Numbered from the stretch's first letter, positions 18,087 to 27,156 are shown. The stretch is 64,000 nucleotides of DNA from JAICUF01 sp038250675 (GCA_038250675.1 JBBSCB010000016.1:3631-67630); one strand, 5' to 3'. Notes: generated by a model not told the origin, from the letters alone. Program-made: numbers and translations.

Positions 18087-19523
18087 TCACCGGCCCGAGT
18101 CGCCCTGGGCGGTGATGACGAATGAGGGCATGCCCAGGCGCCGGCCGGTCGCTTCGGCCTCGTCCCGGGTGCGGAACGGCCCCAGGACGACGCGATACGA
18201 TTCCTCGGAGGCGGCGGGCTTCAGCACCGTGGGATGGAGTCCCGCCGCCCGGAGCTTGCCGGCGAGGTCGTCGGCCCAGGATGGGTTGCGGGAACTGCTC
18301 ACTTGCAGGTACAGCGCCGGGCCCGTCGTGTCGGCGGCTGTCGCGGCGCCGGCGGAATCGGCCCCGGCAGCCGGTGCGGTGGACACGACCCGAGCGGTAT
18401 CGGCGGTGGCTTCCCTGACTGGCGATTCCTGCGCCGGGGCCCACACCGCGGCCGCCCAGAAGTCCTTGGCGCCGTCCTTGACGCGCCCGGTTTCCGGGAA
18501 CCCGGTGTGCGACAGGTCACGCGCCACGATGTCGTCGCCCTGGCGCAGGAGCAGGGCATGTGGTGCCGCCAGCGCCGGCAGGTCGGCGGCCCAGCCGCTG
18601 GCGATCGATCCGGCGACCCGTTCGGCGTCGAGGTCCACGATCCAGACCGAATCGCCGGTCACCGGCCGCGCCACGAGCCAGTTCCCGAAGAAATCGGTTC
18701 GCAGGTCCGCGGCGGGGGCCGGCAGCGTGATGGTCCGAAGCACGCTGCGGCCGAACCGGTCAACGACCAGGAGCTGCGCCGCCTTGGCCGCGACGTAGAG
18801 TCGGTGGCCCGATGGCGAAAAGAGCAGCGCGCGGGGCGACCGCACATCCCGCACGGTGGCCGGGCTTCGCTTGCCCTCCGGATCGAGGAGGATGATGCCG
18901 GTATCGCTGCCGACGGCGGCCAGGTCACCCCAGAAGGTCGCGGTGACAGGACCGCCGGCCGGAACGTGAATCGGACGTACGGTGTCGCTGGTATGCAGCG
19001 CGAGGCTGCCGGCCCGCGGTTCGGCGACGAGGACGTCCCCGCTGGCATTGGCGAACATGCCGGATGGGTGGCCGGTGACCGTGCCGGCAAGATGGGTGAT
19101 GCTGCGGCGACCGAGCTGGGTGAGGCCGTGACCGGTGTCGACCGCGAAGAGACTGCCGTCGGGGCCGATGGACGCCAGCGTCACATGGGGCTGGTAGGTG
19201 CGGACGCGGCGGGTGTCGAGGTCCACGCCGACGAGGTTGTTCCGGTGATCGATTGCAAAGATGGAGTGCTGCTCAAAGTCGCTGCCGATCAGGGTATCGA
19301 CGGCGCCGACGGACGCGTCCGACTGCCAGTCAAGCGGCTCGAGCGTGGGGAGCGCGTAGGCGCGCGCCTTTCCGCCGCTCCGTGCGAGCCGCACGGCACT
19401 GGCGGGAGGCGCGGGCCGCACCACCGTGGTCGCGGCGATGGGACGGGAGGACTTGTCGGGGGAGCGGCCACAGGCGGCCAGCAAGGCCAGGCACGCTCCG
19501 ACGAGGGCGCGTCGGCTGTTCAC
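18087..19523 (-). CDS. SPOR-domain lipoprotein with propeller-like repeats
   Basis: 478 residues. Start GTG 19523 gives a lipoprotein signal (RALVGACLALLAACGRS, lipobox Cys at 19). The central region (about 60 to 350) is made of short repeats with GVDLDTRRV, IGPDGSLFAVD, LDPEGKRSPATV and FSPSGHRLYVAA, consistent with a beta-propeller. The C-terminal 75 residues are a SPOR domain (LYLQVSSSRNPSWADDLAGK ... YRVVLGPFRTRDEAEATGR), which binds denuded glycan at division sites. So likely an outer-membrane-anchored envelope protein linked to peptidoglycan. It heads the smc-aroF-lolA run; a TATCTT hexamer sits just upstream. Precise role unknown. Confidence 0.8.
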   Translation of the reverse strand: MNSRRALVGACLALLAACGRSPDKSSRPIAATTVVRPAPPASAVRLARSGGKARAYALPTLEPLDWQSDASVGAVDTLIGSDFEQHSIFAIDHRNNLVGVDLDTRRVRTYQPHVTLASIGPDGSLFAVDTGHGLTQLGRRSITHLAGTVTGHPSGMFANASGDVLVAEPRAGSLALHTSDTVRPIHVPAGGPVTATFWGDLAAVGSDTGIILLDPEGKRSPATVRDVRSPRALLFSPSGHRLYVAAKAAQLLVVDRFGRSVLRTITLPAPAADLRTDFFGNWLVARPVTGDSVWIVDLDAERVAGSIASGWAADLPALAAPHALLLRQGDDIVARDLSHTGFPETGRVKDGAKDFWAAAVWAPAQESPVREATADTARVVSTAPAAGADSAGAATAADTTGPALYLQVSSSRNPSWADDLAGKLRAAGLHPTVLKPAASEESYRVVLGPFRTRDEAEATGRRLGMPSFVITAQGDSGR

Positions 19524-19530
19524 GCCTGCA

Positions 19531-19536
19531 AAGATA
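19531..19536 (-). promoter_or_regulatory. Candidate -10 box (TATCTT) before the SPOR gene
   Basis: TATCTT on the minus strand, 8 bases before the GTG, would give an almost leaderless transcript. No convincing -35 is visible. The same hexamer precedes rpsF and tRNA-Ser(TGA). Confidence 0.3.
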
Positions 19537-19547
19537 GGCGTGGCGGC

Positions 19548-19583
19548 GGGCGGTAACCAGTTCTCCGGGCGCGGTTACGGCCC
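19548..19583 (-). terminator. Hairpin after the outer-membrane peptidase gene
   Basis: GTAACC pairs with GGTTAC, extended by a G-G mismatch and a GGGC/GCCC clamp, loop of 14 bases; it begins 16 bases past the stop at 19600. No U-tract. Together with the -10-like box after it, it suggests a transcription boundary between the rplI-type run and the SPOR-smc run. Confidence 0.35.
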
Positions 19584-19599
19584 GCCGGCTCGTGTGACG

Positions 19600-22500
19600 C
19601 TAGAACGTGGGGCCGAGGCTGATGGCCCAGAGTCCGCCGACGCCCGGCCGGCGGAGCGGCCGGGAATAATCGACCCGCACCACTACGAAGCCGAACAAGT
19701 TGACGCGGATCGACGCCCCGATGGTCTGCAGCGGCACCCGGATGTTGGGATCCTGCGCGTCGCCCGGGGCATAGTTCCACTTGAGGGTGTTCCCGGGGTT
19801 CTTCACGATGCCGATATCGTAGAACAATGCCCCCTCGACCGGCGGAAAACCGCTGGGGACCACGCCCAGGCGTGCATTGATGAGGGGGAAGCGAAGCTCG
19901 GCGCTGGCGACCCCGATCTGGGTCCCGACGAGCCGGTCCAGCGCGGTACAGCCGGTGACCGAACTGGTGGTCGGGGAGGATGCGCACTCGTTCCGCTGAT
20001 AGGAGCCCGAGGTATTGCCGCGGATCAGCTCCGTGCTGCCGCCAAAGATCAGGAACTGATCCGCGTCGCGCCCGATGCGGCCGAAGTAGAGCGCGCGCGT
20101 CGCGAGCGTGAACGGCCCGAGCAGCTTGTCGTATCGACGGTAGTCGGCCGTGAGCTGGGTAAACCGCCAGTTGCCGATGTTCTGAGCGACCTCGAGTCGA
20201 TAGCGTCGTCCCATGAAGGGGCCCACGTAGCCGAACAGCGAATTGTCGAATACCAGCGCCAGCGACGGTTGAACGTAGTTGATGCCCGGCCGGGAGTTGG
20301 TGACGAGCACAGGGTCCTGCGTCGGCGCGCCGCTGATGGGGCTGTACGGCTCCTGGATCTCCAGCGTCGCGTCGCTGACGTTCGCAAACCGGAGGCCGGC
20401 CTCGACCCGCTGGAAGCGGCTGAAGGGATGCGACGCCTGGGCAAAGGCCGAGCGGACGATGATGCGCCGGATGTTGGTGACGAAGGTGTTCTCCGTGTCG
20501 CTCGGCTGCTTGACCCGATTCTCGTACGACTGAAAGAAGAAGTACGGGTCCTGGGTCACGCCCAGCACGTAGTTGGTCCGGTGGGCCAGGTTGGCATAGG
20601 CGGCCAGGATTTGCGACTCGGTGATCCGGCCGTTGACGTACCCCGCGAACACCATCTGCTGATTGCCCAGCATGTCGCTGAGCGAGATGGCGCTCCCGCC
20701 GAAGAACCCGTTGCCGAAGTTGTCGCGCTGGTAGCCGATCGACGGACGGGCAACGTAATCAGGGGTGAAGTGGACCCGGTACGGCTTGTAGGCAAAATCC
20801 GTGGTATCGGGGAGGGCGTAGTTGGCCGAATCCAGGAGCGCCACCAGCGAGACCGGGGCGGGCACGCGGGAGCTGTCGCTGCCGAGCTCACCCGACGATC
20901 GGAAGCCGCGGGGCGAGCGGTAGATCGAGCCGCCTTCCCCCACCTGGGCCCTGGCCTCGGGCTGCGCTGGCGGCGCCGCGGCCGCGGCGGCGGCCGCGGC
21001 CGAGGGCGCGAGCGCCACGCTCGCGGCGGCCCTCGCGCTGTCGGCATCGATCCCCTCAAACGGCTGGCGCTTGACGCTGCGGGGATCGTTCAGCGCATAG
21101 ACATCGTACTTGCCGTCCTCGTAATACACGAACGCCAGCTTGTCGGCGGCGTGGGCCCACGACAGGACCGGTGAGATCGGGGTAATGCCCTGCACGCCGG
21201 TATAGAAGTCGGTCAGCTGATAGATCTGGTCGCTGGGAAGATCGTAGAGAAAGATGTTGCTCACGCCGGTGCGGTCGGACGTGAACGCCAGCGACCGGCC
21301 GTCCGGCGACCACTGCACGCTGGCATTGGTCCCGTGGTCCATATGGGGCAGGACGCGAATGGTGCCGCTGTCGAGGTCGTAGAGAGCGATCCGAAGATTG
21401 CCGAAGTCGAGGGTCTCGAAGTCGGTGCGCGGTCCGCGGTCGGTGGCAAAGGCGATGGTCTTGCCGTCCGGCGACCAGACCGGGTCGAAGTCGGCGTTCT
21501 TGTCGTGGGTGAGCCGCCGCAGGTTCCGGCCGTCCACGTCGACTGTGAACAGATCGGAGGTGCCGCCGTCATAGCCGGTGAAGACCAGGGCCTTCCCATC
21601 GGGACTGAACGTCGGCGTGGTCACGCCGCTCAGGTCCACCCGGATCCGGCCGACCTGCTGGTTCCGCTTCACGTCGATCACGACGATCTCGTCGCGCGGG
21701 CCCCGCTTGCCGGCGGTGGCGATGAAGCGCCCATCGGGCGACCAGCTGGCCGCCGAATTGATGAAGCGAAAGGTCTCGTAGTTGCTGCTGTAGGTGGACT
21801 TGAGGAGCCGCCGCTCCACCTTGCCCGTGGCGGCATCGGCCAGATAGAGATCGATGAAGAAGAAGTTCTTCTCGCTGAAGTACGCGACTTCCTTGCCGTC
21901 CGGCGAGAGCGCCGGCGCCAGGTGGTAGGTGCCCTCGGAGCGCGCCTTGGTCAGCATGGCGGTGGCCACGGCGCTGGCCCTGGGCCGGGTGCCGATCTCG
22001 GGCAGGTACTTCTGCTGCACCGCGTCGCGCCACTGATCGGAGAGCTGCACCAGCGTCAGGCCGAGCACCCGCCGGAACGCCCCCTCGATGCCCGCGGTGC
22101 GCGAGGTCTGGAGGATGGCGCCGATGGCCTCGTCGCCCCAGCGCTCGCCGATGTAGGCCAGCAGCGCATGGCCAAATCGGTAGGGGAAGACCCGCGGATC
22201 GTTGGTGAGCTGGTCAATCGTGGGCAGCTTGTTTTCGATGGACGCATCGCGTAGCCACATCGCCGTGTTGGCGTCGATGGGCCCCAGCGACATGTACTCG
22301 GCCATTCCCTCGACGAACCAGAGCGGCGGGTTCACGGCGATCAGCGTCGAAATGCCGCTGCCGGCCTTGCCGCCGGACCAGATGTCGTACTGGAACTGGT
22401 GGGTCATTTCGTGCGTGAGCACGTGCTGGTTTTCGGCGTAGGAACCGGTCAGCGGGAAGATGTTGCGGTGCTTGAGGAAATCAGTGAAGCCGCCGGTGCC

Positions 22501-22818
22501 CTCGCCTACGTCCTCGGGCGTGGCGTTGGTCTGCACGAAATCGGCATGCGACGCGTAGACGATGATCGGCTTGCGCTCGCGGAATTGATGGTTGAGCACC
22601 TTCGACAGCCGGGCGTACGAGCGCTCGGCCATGCGCGCCACGTCGAGCGCCGCGGGCCGCTCACGATCGTAGTAATACACATCGAAGTGCTGGGTCTGGA
22701 CGATCTTGAAGTTGAAGCTCTCGTACTGGACCTTGTTCTGGCCGAAGTACTGGGCGGAGAGTGCCGCCGGCATCACGGTCAGGAGGACGAGCAGCGCGGG
22801 GGCGCAGCGACGAAACAT
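19600..22818 (-). CDS. Outer-membrane protein: gluzincin-like peptidase, TolB propeller, C-terminal barrel
   Basis: 1072 residues. Signal peptide ends LSAQ (cleavage near 22). Residues about 30 to 270 form a metallopeptidase-like domain with HEMTH at 136 to 140 and FVEGMAEY around 169 to 176, the pattern of MA-clan gluzincins. Residues about 290 to 600 carry repeated SPDGKEVAYFS / WSPDGKTIAFAT / WSPDGRSLAFTS blades of a TolB-type propeller. After an Ala-rich linker, about 690 to 1072 is an aromatic-rich beta region ending GGLWAISLGPTF, a terminal Phe typical of outer-membrane barrels of the Omp85/surface-antigen kind. A secreted protease or translocation assistant tethered to a barrel is plausible; no experimental function known to me. 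Confidence 0.8.
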   Translation of the reverse strand: MFRRCAPALLVLLTVMPAALSAQYFGQNKVQYESFNFKIVQTQHFDVYYYDRERPAALDVARMAERSYARLSKVLNHQFRERKPIIVYASHADFVQTNATPEDVGEGTGGFTDFLKHRNIFPLTGSYAENQHVLTHEMTHQFQYDIWSGGKAGSGISTLIAVNPPLWFVEGMAEYMSLGPIDANTAMWLRDASIENKLPTIDQLTNDPRVFPYRFGHALLAYIGERWGDEAIGAILQTSRTAGIEGAFRRVLGLTLVQLSDQWRDAVQQKYLPEIGTRPRASAVATAMLTKARSEGTYHLAPALSPDGKEVAYFSEKNFFFIDLYLADAATGKVERRLLKSTYSSNYETFRFINSAASWSPDGRFIATAGKRGPRDEIVVIDVKRNQQVGRIRVDLSGVTTPTFSPDGKALVFTGYDGGTSDLFTVDVDGRNLRRLTHDKNADFDPVWSPDGKTIAFATDRGPRTDFETLDFGNLRIALYDLDSGTIRVLPHMDHGTNASVQWSPDGRSLAFTSDRTGVSNIFLYDLPSDQIYQLTDFYTGVQGITPISPVLSWAHAADKLAFVYYEDGKYDVYALNDPRSVKRQPFEGIDADSARAAASVALAPSAAAAAAAAAPPAQPEARAQVGEGGSIYRSPRGFRSSGELGSDSSRVPAPVSLVALLDSANYALPDTTDFAYKPYRVHFTPDYVARPSIGYQRDNFGNGFFGGSAISLSDMLGNQQMVFAGYVNGRITESQILAAYANLAHRTNYVLGVTQDPYFFFQSYENRVKQPSDTENTFVTNIRRIIVRSAFAQASHPFSRFQRVEAGLRFANVSDATLEIQEPYSPISGAPTQDPVLVTNSRPGINYVQPSLALVFDNSLFGYVGPFMGRRYRLEVAQNIGNWRFTQLTADYRRYDKLLGPFTLATRALYFGRIGRDADQFLIFGGSTELIRGNTSGSYQRNECASSPTTSSVTGCTALDRLVGTQIGVASAELRFPLINARLGVVPSGFPPVEGALFYDIGIVKNPGNTLKWNYAPGDAQDPNIRVPLQTIGASIRVNLFGFVVVRVDYSRPLRRPGVGGLWAISLGPTF

Positions 22819-22830
22819 GGCAGAACCTCG

Positions 22831-23232
22831 TCAGGAGGAGCCGATCAACAGCTCCGGTGCGTCACTCCAGAGGCGCTCGAGCTGGTAGAACGCGCGAGTC
22901 TCGGGATGAAAGAGGTGGACCACAAAGTCCACGAAGTCGAGCAGAACCCAGCGACCGCCGGTCAGACCTTCGACGTGATGCGCGTGATGCCCGCGTCGAT
23001 TGAGCTTGTCCAGCACCGACTCCGCAATGCCCCGGACGTGCGCATCCGATGTGCCCGTAGCGATCACGAAGAAATCGGCGGCGTCGTTGATACCGCGCAG
23101 ATCCAGTACCATCAGCTTCTGACCCTTCAGGTCATCGATGGCATCGAGGGCGAGCCGCAAATTCTCCGGCAGCCCGGAGCGCGGTGTGGTCGGGGCCTCC
23201 GCGGCCCTCGCTGCCTGCTGCTTATCCCTCAA
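22831..23232 (-). CDS. rsfS: Ribosome silencing factor RsfS
   Basis: Binds bL14 and blocks subunit joining under nutrient limitation; also called Iojap/YbeB. 133 residues with an N-terminal extension of about 20; core begins LRLALDAIDDLKGQKLMVLDL, then DFFVIATGTSDAHVRGIAES and the C-terminal GGRWVLLDFVDFVVHLFHPETRAFYQLERLW, which is the family signature. Start ATG 23232 overlaps the end of the DegV/DAK2 gene by 11 bases; the outer-membrane gene begins 12 bases after its stop. Confidence 0.95.
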   Translation of the reverse strand: MRDKQQAARAAEAPTTPRSGLPENLRLALDAIDDLKGQKLMVLDLRGINDAADFFVIATGTSDAHVRGIAESVLDKLNRRGHHAHHVEGLTGGRWVLLDFVDFVVHLFHPETRAFYQLERLWSDAPELLIGSS

Positions 23233-25063
23233 CGGCCGGCTCCCGGTCGAGACGGGTCGGCGCGCCGTCCTCCACCTGATAGAAGACTCCCCACGCCCCG
23301 GGACCGACGTGGGTGCCGAGCACCCCGGTGGCGAGCGTCACGAAACAGTCGCGCGGCTGGTACGCGGCCACCAGCGCATTGCGCACCCGGTCGGCGACCT
23401 CGGGGGCGTCCGCGTGCGCCACGCCGAACCGGACCACCTGCGGCCGCGGCGTCAGCCGCGCATCGAGCAGCGAGAGCACCCGCGGCACCACATTCTCCCG
23501 CCCGCGCACCCGATCGAGCGGGACCACCCGCCCCCCGTCATCGAGCGTGAGAATCGGCTTGACGTCCAGCATCCCGCCCAGCCACGCCTTGCCCCGACTG
23601 ACCCGGCCCGATTGCAGCAGATTCTCGTACCGGTCCACCGTCAGCACCATCCCCGACTGGCGCCGGATGCGCGTCAGTTCGGCGACGATCGCTGTGGCGG
23701 GCCAGCCCGACTCCGCCAGTTCCGCCGCGCGGAGCGCCAGCATTCCCACCCCCAGCGACGCGGACCCGCTGTCGACGAAGTGGACCCGGTCCAGCGCGGC
23801 CGCCCGCTGCGCCGCCAACCCGGACTGGTAGGTCCCCGACAGGCCGGCGGACAGGAGGACGGCGACCACGTCCTCGGCCTCGCCGAGCGCGTCGCGCAGC
23901 ACCCGGATGAACTCGCCCGGCGTGGGCTGCGATGTCTTCGGCAGCTGCTTGCTGGTCCGCAGCCGCCGGTAGAACTCCTCCGGCTTGAGCTCCACCCGGT
24001 CCAGGAAGGTCTGGTCGTCAAAGACGACCTGCAGCGGGACCAGCGCGATCCGATGGCGGTCCAGCACCGGGTCGGGCAGATCAGCGGAGCTGTCGGTGAC
24101 GATGGCCACCGGTCGCCTATCTCCGTGTGCGATCCGGCGATGCTGGGCCCGCATGTCTTCGGCCTTGCTGGTTTCGACCGTTCCCCACCGGGCGGCATAC
24201 GTAAAGACGGCCTCGGGGGTGTCCGTGTGCACATGCAGCTTGAGGATGTCCTCGCTGCTGATCACGACGATCGACCCGCCAAAGGCGTGCATTGCGGCCC
24301 GGACCTCGTTGGTGGCGGGGAGCTGCTCTCCCCGGACCAGGACCTCGGTGCAGTACTGGAAATCGCGCTCCGCCGCCACCTCGACTCCCATGACGGGGAT
24401 TGGCGCGCCGATCGACGTCCCCGGTGCCGCGAGGAGCGGGTCGCCGTGGATCAGGCGGACCACCCCTTCCACCATGCGCACGAATCCCATGCCGCCGGCG
24501 TCCACCACGCCGGCCTCCTTGAGCACCGCCATGAGCTCGGGCGTGTGCGCAAGCGCGACCTCGCCCTGGCGCAGGAGGTAGGTCATGAAGTCGCTGATGT
24601 CGGAGTACTGCGCCGCGCCGCGCTCGGCCGCGGAGGCGGCCTCGCGGGCGATGGTTAGAATCGTGCCCTCGCGCGGGTCGTCGAGCGACGATTCCAGTGT
24701 GTCCGCGCCGCGGCGGACCGCCACTGCGATGTCGCGTGAGCTGGCGGCGGCTCGGTCGCCCAGGCCGTCGGCAAAGCCGAGGAGGAAGTGGGCCAGCATC
24801 ATGCCGGAGTTGCCGCGGGCGCCGAGAATCGCCGCGCGGGCGGCGGTGCGCGCCGTGGCCGGAAGCGGCGCGTCGCCGAGCGCCCGGAGGGCGTCGGCGA
24901 CGGAGCGGAGCGTCAGACTGAAATTGGTTCCGGTGTCCCCGTCGGGGACGGGAAACACGTTGATCCGGTTGATCTCATCGCGGCCTGCGGTCACCCAGTC
25001 GGCGGCGGCGTAGAGCGACCGCGCCAGCCGGGGACCGTCCATGTACGCGATGCCAACGGTCAT
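23222..25063 (-). CDS. DAK2 (DhaL)-DegV fusion protein, predicted fatty acid kinase
   Basis: 613 residues. N-terminal DhaL/DAK2 domain (about 1 to 200) with INVFPVPDGDTGTNFSLTL, the ATP/Mg site, and ARGNSGMMLAHFL; a middle domain (about 220 to 300) with YCTEVLVRG and a GGSIVVI strand; C-terminal DegV domain (about 315 to 600) beginning VAIVTDSSADLPDP with TSQPTPGEF and the fatty-acid-binding pocket region. Known two-component fatty acid kinases use FakA (DhaL plus middle domain) and FakB (DegV) as separate proteins; here both are on one chain. ATG 25063 used; an ATG at 25042 is an alternative. Starts 9 bases after rplI. Confidence 0.88.
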   Translation of the reverse strand: MTVGIAYMDGPRLARSLYAAADWVTAGRDEINRINVFPVPDGDTGTNFSLTLRSVADALRALGDAPLPATARTAARAAILGARGNSGMMLAHFLLGFADGLGDRAAASSRDIAVAVRRGADTLESSLDDPREGTILTIAREAASAAERGAAQYSDISDFMTYLLRQGEVALAHTPELMAVLKEAGVVDAGGMGFVRMVEGVVRLIHGDPLLAAPGTSIGAPIPVMGVEVAAERDFQYCTEVLVRGEQLPATNEVRAAMHAFGGSIVVISSEDILKLHVHTDTPEAVFTYAARWGTVETSKAEDMRAQHRRIAHGDRRPVAIVTDSSADLPDPVLDRHRIALVPLQVVFDDQTFLDRVELKPEEFYRRLRTSKQLPKTSQPTPGEFIRVLRDALGEAEDVVAVLLSAGLSGTYQSGLAAQRAAALDRVHFVDSGSASLGVGMLALRAAELAESGWPATAIVAELTRIRRQSGMVLTVDRYENLLQSGRVSRGKAWLGGMLDVKPILTLDDGGRVVPLDRVRGRENVVPRVLSLLDARLTPRPQVVRFGVAHADAPEVADRVRNALVAAYQPRDCFVTLATGVLGTHVGPGAWGVFYQVEDGAPTRLDREPAVEG

Positions 25064-25072
25064 GCCGGCCGG

Positions 25073-25519
25073 CTATTCGGCGACGACCGTCACGCGCACC
25101 TCGGCGCGCACGTCGGCATGCAGGCGGATGCCCACTGTGTGCTCGCCCAGCGTCTTGATTGGCTGGTCCATCTCGATGCGCCGCTTGTCGACGTCGAACC
25201 CCTTCGCGGCCAGTGCCTGCGCCACGTCCGAGGCGGTGATCGACCCGAACAGCTTGCCCTCTTCGCCGGCCTTGCCGGTGAGCGTGATCGGGGCCGCGGC
25301 GAGGCGCGTCGCCTGGCCCTGCGCCTCGGTGCGATCGGTCTCGGCCCGGACGGTACGCGCCCTGGTTTCGGCGGCGATCCGCTTCTTGTTCCCTTCGGTG
25401 GCCTCGTACGCGAGCCCGCTGGGCAGCAGGTAGTTGCGGCCGTAGCCCGGCTTGACGCGGACCATCTCGCCCGCCTTCCCGAGCGACTTCACGTCCTCGC
25501 GCAAGATCACTTCCATCAT
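25073..25519 (-). CDS. rplI: Large ribosomal subunit protein bL9
   Basis: 50S protein of two domains joined by a long helix, 148 residues. N-terminal MMEVILREDVKSLGKAGEMV and KPGYGRNYLLPSGLA (rRNA binding), then an Ala/Arg/Glu helix and a C-terminal domain with KLFGSITASDVAQAL and HTVGIRLHADV. Double ATG; ATG 25519 has GGAGGA 8 to 9 bases upstream and overlaps the DUF2232 stop (ATGA). Follows rpsF-rpsR as in many bacteria. Confidence 0.96.
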   Translation of the reverse strand: MMEVILREDVKSLGKAGEMVRVKPGYGRNYLLPSGLAYEATEGNKKRIAAETRARTVRAETDRTEAQGQATRLAAAPITLTGKAGEEGKLFGSITASDVAQALAAKGFDVDKRRIEMDQPIKTLGEHTVGIRLHADVRAEVRVTVVAE

Positions 25520-26487
25520 CGGGTGGTTCCTCCAGGTGTAGGCGGCGTCAGGCGCCGCCGGAAATCTACCCACGAATCGGCAAGCCCGAGCAGCGCGAGC
25601 CCGCTCAGGGCGAACGGCATCAGCAGTACGGCGACCAGCGTCAGCACCAGCAGCACCAGTCCCGGTGCCTGACGTCCCAGGGTGGAGAAGACCGCCAGTC
25701 CCCGCGCCGCGTACAGCACGGCCGCGACGAGCAGGACGTTCCGGGCCAGCAGCGTGATCGACAGGGCGCCGATCGTCTGCGGGACCGGTAGCAGCAGGGC
25801 CGCGAGCGCCACCACGGGGACCCACACCCATTGATCGCCAAACCTGAACTGCGCAAACGGTGCGGCGGGCGGCGCGATCGGCCGGCTCGCCACGGCGCCG
25901 TAGAGGCGCCATGCCAGCCCCACCCCGGCGACCGCCGTCAGGGCGAGGATGGCCGGGAAGAGCGCGGCGACATCGGCGGACCGCGCCGCGACCTGGTTGA
26001 AGAGCTGCTGCGCCGGCACGCCGCGCGCGCCCTGCGCCCCGGCCGCCTGGGCCTGCAGCTGCAGGAAGTCATGGATCTCCCGCGCTGCCGAGATCTGGAC
26101 ATCGGGCCATCCAAACCCCAGATACGCGCTCCAGATCAGCGTGCCGACGCCCGCGATGACCGCCGCCAGCACCGCACGGCGGAAGACCGGCCCCGGCCGG
26201 GCCAGCATGAGCACGACGAACGCGCCGGTCAGCATCGCCCCCAGCGCGCGGACGAACTGGGGAAAGAGGTTGCCGGTATCGAGCAGGGCGAGCGCCAGGA
26301 GCGGTGCGGCCAGCGCGAGCGCGATCCACTCCGGACGGCTCGCCGGCCGGGACACGAATAGCAGCGCCACGACGGGTCCCAGCACGAACACCCACGGCGC
26401 TATCAGCAGAAACGCCGCGGTCAGGAGCAGCAGCCCCACCAGCCCGCGACGGCGCTGCGCCGCCGCGAGTGGCGCGGGAGCGGTCAG
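25516..26487 (-). CDS. DUF2232 integral membrane protein between rpsR and rplI
   Basis: Multi-pass membrane protein with about eight hydrophobic segments (for example GLLLLTAAFLLIAPWVFVLG and WVPVVALAALLLPVPQTIG). DUF2232 proteins lie beside rplI in many bacteria and resemble the S component-like or YybS family; function unknown. The start is uncertain. The only ATG (26574) is 90 bases inside rpsR. I place it at the CTG 26487 that overlaps the rpsR stop (CTGA) because this retains the QRRRG basic cluster before the first helix; a GTG at 26439 is the conventional alternative. Its stop overlaps the rplI start. Confidence 0.72.
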   Translation of the reverse strand: MTAPAPLAAAQRRRGLVGLLLLTAAFLLIAPWVFVLGPVVALLFVSRPASRPEWIALALAAPLLALALLDTGNLFPQFVRALGAMLTGAFVVLMLARPGPVFRRAVLAAVIAGVGTLIWSAYLGFGWPDVQISAAREIHDFLQLQAQAAGAQGARGVPAQQLFNQVAARSADVAALFPAILALTAVAGVGLAWRLYGAVASRPIAPPAAPFAQFRFGDQWVWVPVVALAALLLPVPQTIGALSITLLARNVLLVAAVLYAARGLAVFSTLGRQAPGLVLLVLTLVAVLLMPFALSGLALLGLADSWVDFRRRLTPPTPGGTTR

Positions 26488-26705
26488 CCGGCGAACCCCT
26501 TGATATACGGCAACAGGGCCAGCTGCCGCGCCCGCTTGATCGCGGTGCTGAGCTGACGCTGGTGGCGGGCGCAAGTGCCGGACAGGCGGCTCGGCAGGAT
26601 CTTGCCGCGCTCAGTCAGAAAGCGGGAGAGCGTGCGCTCGTCCTTGAAGTCAACGACCCGGACGCCGGACTCGCAGATGGCGCAGGTCTTGGCAGCGCGC
26701 TTCAT
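26484..26705 (-). CDS. rpsR: Small ribosomal subunit protein bS18
   Basis: 30S protein that binds together with bS6 to 16S rRNA, 73 residues. CAICESG near the N terminus, VDFKDERTLSRFLTERGKI, SRLSGTCARHQRQL and RARQLALLPYI are all diagnostic. Three cysteines (CAIC, TC) suggest a zinc-binding form. The start ATG overlaps the rpsF stop. No single-strand binding protein gene sits between rpsF and rpsR, unlike the common rpsF-ssb-rpsR order. Confidence 0.97.
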   Translation of the reverse strand: MKRAAKTCAICESGVRVVDFKDERTLSRFLTERGKILPSRLSGTCARHQRQLSTAIKRARQLALLPYIKGFAG

Positions 26706-27046
26706 TCGTCGTCCTCCTCGTCACCGGTCTTGACCGCGGCTGGCGGCACCGGCTGCGGGCCGTCATTAGCAACGACGAGGTGGCGCAGGACGCCCTCGTC
26801 CAGCTTGATCGCGCGCTCGAACTCGGGCAGCGCCGTGGAGGCCGATTCGAGCTTGGCGATGACGTAGTAGCCGGTTTCGTGCTTGTTGATCGGGTAGGCG
26901 AGGGCACGCTTGCCCCAGTGGTCGAGCACGGGGGGCTCGCTGCCGTCCTGCCTGATCAGGGAATGGAAGCGCTCGAGGCGCTCGTTGATGGCGGTCTCTT
27001 CGAGGGCACTGTCGAAGATATAGACCACCTCATACTGGTGGGTCAT
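26702..27046 (-). CDS. rpsF: Small ribosomal subunit protein bS6
   Basis: 30S protein partnering bS18. 114 residues; HQYEVVYIFDSALEE at the N terminus, DHWGKRALAYPINKHETGYY near 45 and an acidic C-terminal tail (GDEEDDE) after LVVANDGP. First gene of rpsF-rpsR-DUF2232-rplI; preceded by a TATCTT box and a short structured leader. Confidence 0.97.
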   Translation of the reverse strand: MTHQYEVVYIFDSALEETAINERLERFHSLIRQDGSEPPVLDHWGKRALAYPINKHETGYYVIAKLESASTALPEFERAIKLDEGVLRHLVVANDGPQPVPPAAVKTGDEEDDE

Positions 27047-27118
27047 GACACCGTCCTTTGGACTGTTGCCCCGGCCCTGGTGTGAGGCCGAGGAGGAGAT
27101 ATGTGAGCCGCAAAGATA
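27047..27118 (-). promoter_or_regulatory. rpsF promoter box and leader
   Basis: TATCTT at 27113-27118 on the minus strand is a probable -10, predicting a start near 27106 and a leader of about 60 bases. The leader can form GGCC...GGCC and a small GTCC-AAA-GGAC hairpin ahead of the ATG. In many bacteria bS6:bS18 represses its own operon through such a leader; whether this one has the described CCG-containing element I could not decide. Confidence 0.35.
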
Positions 27119-27156
27119 GCTGGGCGGCGGGGCGCACGAAAGGTCGGCGGAGGGGC

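Noticed and set aside
14513..18115. Several plus-strand frames of 240 to 628 codons across smc
   Set aside because: SMC is unmistakable on the other strand; the Ala/Arg/Glu-rich coiled coil at high GC leaves long open antisense frames.
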